Shown here piece by piece: positions 61,338 through 64,000 of a DNA stretch of 64,000 bases. The notes beneath the pieces are model-generated. The model was not told where the DNA came from and did no database searches. It saw only the letters and a list, made by a program, of their open reading frames with translations. Position numbers and translations under genes: made by a program. The DNA comes from Lachnoanaerobaculum sp. OBRC5-5 (GTDB lineage: Bacteria > Bacillota > Clostridia > Lachnospirales > Lachnospiraceae): contig NZ_JH815185.1 in the NCBI RefSeq assembly GCF_000296385.1, positions 886,317 to 950,316 of the forward strand. Reading direction: 5' to 3'. Each line of letters opens with the position of its first letter. Within the stretch, counting starts at the first letter, position 1.

Positions 61338-64000
61338 CTATTTAACAATCAGTTTTTTAGGATCATATAGTCCCAAGATTTTATTTTTCATAATGCCTTT
61401 TCTTCCTGCATGATTTGGAGAAATTGTTAAATCTTCCCTATCATTTTCTGCATCATTTCTTTTTTCTTCTACAGGCTTTGTGGCATTACTGTCTGTAGCA
61501 AGTCTCTGCTGTGCAGCCATATCTCTATTTGCCATTCTAAAGCCGCTTTGGTCTGCAAATGCTTTTTTAACAGCCTTTTTTATAGCAACTGATGAAACTG
61601 TTGCACCGCTTATACTGTCTACAGAATCAATTTCAGATGCCTTCTTTCCGACAAAATTAGGTAACATCCTTAATGCATTTGACCAGAATCCGGCATTATT
61701 TCCTGGGCTTGTTTCATTGTCTTCTACGCTTACAATAACTCCGGTCTTTTTATTGAAGGTTACTCTGAGGCTGGCATAGTATCCGAACATTGTAACATTC
61801 TCTACAACATCTTTTACTATATTGTCCTGTCCTTCTTCTTTCTCTTTTGCTTCACCAAGTTCAAACTTAAAGCTTGTGGAGCAGTATCCGTCTTTCTTAT
61901 TTGCATCTTTTAAGATAACTGTATACTCTCCCATACCGGTGTTTTCCGTACTCTTAATTGAAAGAGTTTTATTTGTTTTATCAAATGTATAATCAGTTCC
62001 TTCAACAAGTTTTTTAGCATTATCTTTTGAACCGAAGAATAAATCTCCAATTTCATATCCTTCATAAGGCATCTTTCTCATATCAAATGTTACATCTGCC
62101 CCGTTTTCCGCACTGAACTCGGTTTTTGACGCTATAGCCGGTATATGACTGCTGCGAAGTCTCTTAGGAATATATAATTCCAATCCGTCTATCTCAAACT
62201 TCTTGTGATCACTTAATAAATATGTAATTTTATAAATCTTATCACCCGGTAATGAAGCAAAACGCTTATGTGCTAAATTGCCGCCATAGTTACCCATCTC
62301 CACCGAGAATGCAAGCTCACCGTCAGCAATAATATTGTCAACATGTGACAATCCGAAAACTTTAGCATTTTTCTTACTGCTTCCTGCCTCAAATGTTACA
62401 CCGAGTACATTCTTATCAGTCTTTATTTCCTCAGGCAGACCTTCAAGGTTGATTTGATAATTTCCGTACTCACTTTGATCTGTGAGTGAAACTCTTACAT
62501 CTGAAGGATTGGCACTTATTTCAGGAGTATTCTCACTTGCCTTCATTTCAGAGATTGTAGAATCATAATTAATAACCTTATAGGTAGGCAATTCTGTTTT
62601 TGTAACCTCTCTGCTTATTCCGGTAACGGAATCCGGAGCAGTCATACTTGTAATTGCCGGAATAAGTGCTGTATGATTTTCCGCACCTACAGCTGCCAAA
62701 AGTTTTACTTTTGCATACAGATCAGCATCTACCTGAACAGGTGTTTTAACTCCCTTAATCTTATATCCTGTTTCGGTTTTATCAGTGTAAGCCGCTGTCG
62801 CAAATTTGCCGTAGCTTCCTATTTTCGAAGAACTTACAGAATCATATCTTCCTCCAAAACTCATCATCTGCAATGGAGTAGGCTCCTGACCTATAGTCGG
62901 ATCACCTCCGAATGAAGGTGCGGTTCTTATAGCTAAAAGCTCTCTTAAATAGAAATATGAGTATGGGAAATCGGCAGTACCGTATAGATTTCCTGTAAGT
63001 TTTTGATCATCCTCTACATAGTAGTATACCTTAGGCACATATGGATTTCTTACCAGATTAGCCTTATTGGTTACATCCTTGCCGTTTACAATAAATGTCA
63101 TATTGGTATTTTTAGGATCATACTTTTTGTAATAATAAGTATGTGTCTTTCCGTCCACTACCAGATCCAATTTATCCATATTGGTTTCTTCGGATACGGG
63201 TGGCTTAGGGAATGCATCCTTTACCGCATTTTTAATGGCATTTGATGAAAGTGTTGCTCCTGTAACGGCATCAACGGTATCCACGCTGTCCTTTGTTTTG
63301 CCTACAAGTTTATCAAACATTCCAATCGACATATTCCAGAAAACTCTGTTATGAGTATTTCCCGGATTTGTGCCGTCATCTTCAACCTTAATAATTTTTC
63401 CTGTTTTTTCATTATATGTTACCAAAACTTTTGCCTTATAGAAGAAAGTCTCCATCTGAGCCTCTCCCTTTGCAGTCTTTATAGTTTCGGCTTCACTTTC
63501 ACCACCTTCATATTTAAACCTTAGTCCTATACTTCCGTTTCCAAACTGCGGGCTGTGATAATCTACAAGTTTGATATTTAAGATATTGTCGCTCTTTGTA
63601 AGGCTGTAATTAAGCTGTATGCCTTTGGAATCAAGTACTTTTACTGTAAATGTATCCTCATTCCATTTATTCTCATACTTTTTAGGTATTGTTACATCCA
63701 GCACTAAATGTGCATTACTTCCTTCAAACTCCTGCTTTGTAATACCTGTTTTATTGTAAATAAGTTCCTGCTTATCATACAATTCAACTGCAGCCGGTAA
63801 TACCTGCTCTTTCTGTGGTGTTTCCACAAATTTAAAGCCTATCCATACATAGCCGCCGCTTTCATGGAACGCTCTGTAGTTGGCAAAATCCACTGTAAGT
63901 ACGCTGTATTTCTTTCCTACCTTGCTCTCAAGTAATACTCCGTCCTCATTGTATGCTTTTACAGTGAAGGTATCCTTAGTCCACTTTTCATACTCTTTCG
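61338..64000 (-). CDS. large surface protein with two FMN-binding domains, 5' end cut by the window
   Basis: The frame is open to the window edge (887 codons in view), so the GTG at 63893 is not the true start. Two FMN-bind domains each end in a flavinylation site: DAVTGATLSS (about residue 215 from the GTG) and DSISGATVSS near the C-terminus. A repeated module appears at the edge (KEYEKWTKDTFTVKAYNEDG) and again inside (KKYENKWNEDTFTVKVLDSK). The part after the first FMN domain has blocks that recall Treponema Tp47-type proteins. No LPXTG was seen; the tail is basic. Likely cell-surface, modified by ApbE-type transferase. Confidence 0.8.
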   Translation of the reverse strand, partial: KEYEKWTKDTFTVKAYNEDGVLLESKVGKKYSVLTVDFANYRAFHESGGYVWIGFKFVETPQKEQVLPAAVELYDKQELIYNKTGITKQEFEGSNAHLVLDVTIPKKYENKWNEDTFTVKVLDSKGIQLNYSLTKSDNILNIKLVDYHSPQFGNGSIGLRFKYEGGESEAETIKTAKGEAQMETFFYKAKVLVTYNEKTGKIIKVEDDGTNPGNTHNRVFWNMSIGMFDKLVGKTKDSVDTVDAVTGATLSSNAIKNAVKDAFPKPPVSEETNMDKLDLVVDGKTHTYYYKKYDPKNTNMTFIVNGKDVTNKANLVRNPYVPKVYYYVEDDQKLTGNLYGTADFPYSYFYLRELLAIRTAPSFGGDPTIGQEPTPLQMMSFGGRYDSVSSSKIGSYGKFATAAYTDKTETGYKIKGVKTPVQVDADLYAKVKLLAAVGAENHTALIPAITSMTAPDSVTGISREVTKTELPTYKVINYDSTISEMKASENTPEISANPSDVRVSLTDQSEYGNYQINLEGLPEEIKTDKNVLGVTFEAGSSKKNAKVFGLSHVDNIIADGELAFSVEMGNYGGNLAHKRFASLPGDKIYKITYLLSDHKKFEIDGLELYIPKRLRSSHIPAIASKTEFSAENGADVTFDMRKMPYEGYEIGDLFFGSKDNAKKLVEGTDYTFDKTNKTLSIKSTENTGMGEYTVILKDANKKDGYCSTSFKFELGEAKEKEEGQDNIVKDVVENVTMFGYYASLRVTFNKKTGVIVSVEDNETSPGNNAGFWSNALRMLPNFVGKKASEIDSVDSISGATVSSVAIKKAVKKAFADQSGFRMANRDMAAQQRLATDSNATKPVEEKRNDAENDREDLTISPNHAGRKGIMKNKILGLYDPKKLIVK

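Noticed and set aside
61338..61420. Sortase LPXTG anchor on the surface flavoprotein
   Set aside because: The C-terminus is basic and lacks both LPXTG and a hydrophobic helix, so attachment is unknown.

Overview
The window comes from a low-GC Firmicute of class Clostridia, most likely an oral or gut Lachnospiraceae such as Lachnoanaerobaculum; this placement is inferred from gene content and sequence style, not from a marker-gene comparison. Supporting signs are an L27 with a Prp-cleaved N-terminus, a GerW sporulation-family protein, CodY, 2-hydroxyacyl-CoA dehydratase genes, an EtfA with a ferredoxin domain, an ECF transporter module and AGGAGG-type ribosome binding sites. No prophage, rRNA or CRISPR array was seen.

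Layout. 1-3506: an exporter pair (one cut by the window edge), uppP and ung. 3658-4640: a lone DUF364 gene. 4650-7556: a TPP-riboswitch-controlled thiamine-precursor transporter. 7630-8051: four tRNAs (Trp, Pro, Glu, Thr), all with C at anticodon position 34. 8049-12240: a housekeeping block (rsfS, yqeK, nadD, yhbY, obg, rpmA, prp, rplU with leader). 12262-13692: gerW, an Rrf2/IscR-like regulator with a structured leader, and a 57-residue membrane protein. 13688-16253: a degenerate repeat tract and an IS1634-family element with a nonsense-broken transposase between 95-bp direct repeats. 16346-17065: an SDR reductase.

17505-28810 is the metabolic centrepiece. It holds a 2-hydroxyacyl-CoA dehydratase activator and two subunits, a YkvI-type transporter, a family III CoA-transferase, an acyl-CoA ligase, an acyl-CoA dehydrogenase, EtfB and an EtfA carrying a ferredoxin domain, with a divergent-family (GntR/FCD) regulator gene upstream. 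The last five genes have the order of the caffeate-respiration operon carABCDE. Two nearly identical palindromes mark two transcription starts, so the set looks like one GntR regulon that takes up a 2-hydroxy acid, activates it, dehydrates it and reduces the enoyl-CoA.

28940-44362 holds a DUF5684 membrane protein, a dihydrouridine synthase, two secreted/surface proteins, uxuB-uxuA, ahpC with a thioredoxin reductase-AhpF-like fusion, ecfA1-ecfA2-ecfT-truA, tRNA-Arg, a TraX-like protein and a MATE exporter.

44472-55357 is the accessory part. First comes a GTPase-centred operon of unknown function (five genes), in which the GTPase frame is cut by an in-frame TAA and the next gene by a run of 11 A. 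Second comes an operon of fourteen small genes, several of which (SMI1/KNR4, DUF1877, SF0329, CbrC, DUF2262) belong to families found in polymorphic-toxin immunity arrays, with no toxin in view. 55430-64000 returns to core genes (codY, nagB-nagA, a 39-residue membrane protein with alaS) and ends in a large surface flavoprotein open at the window edge.
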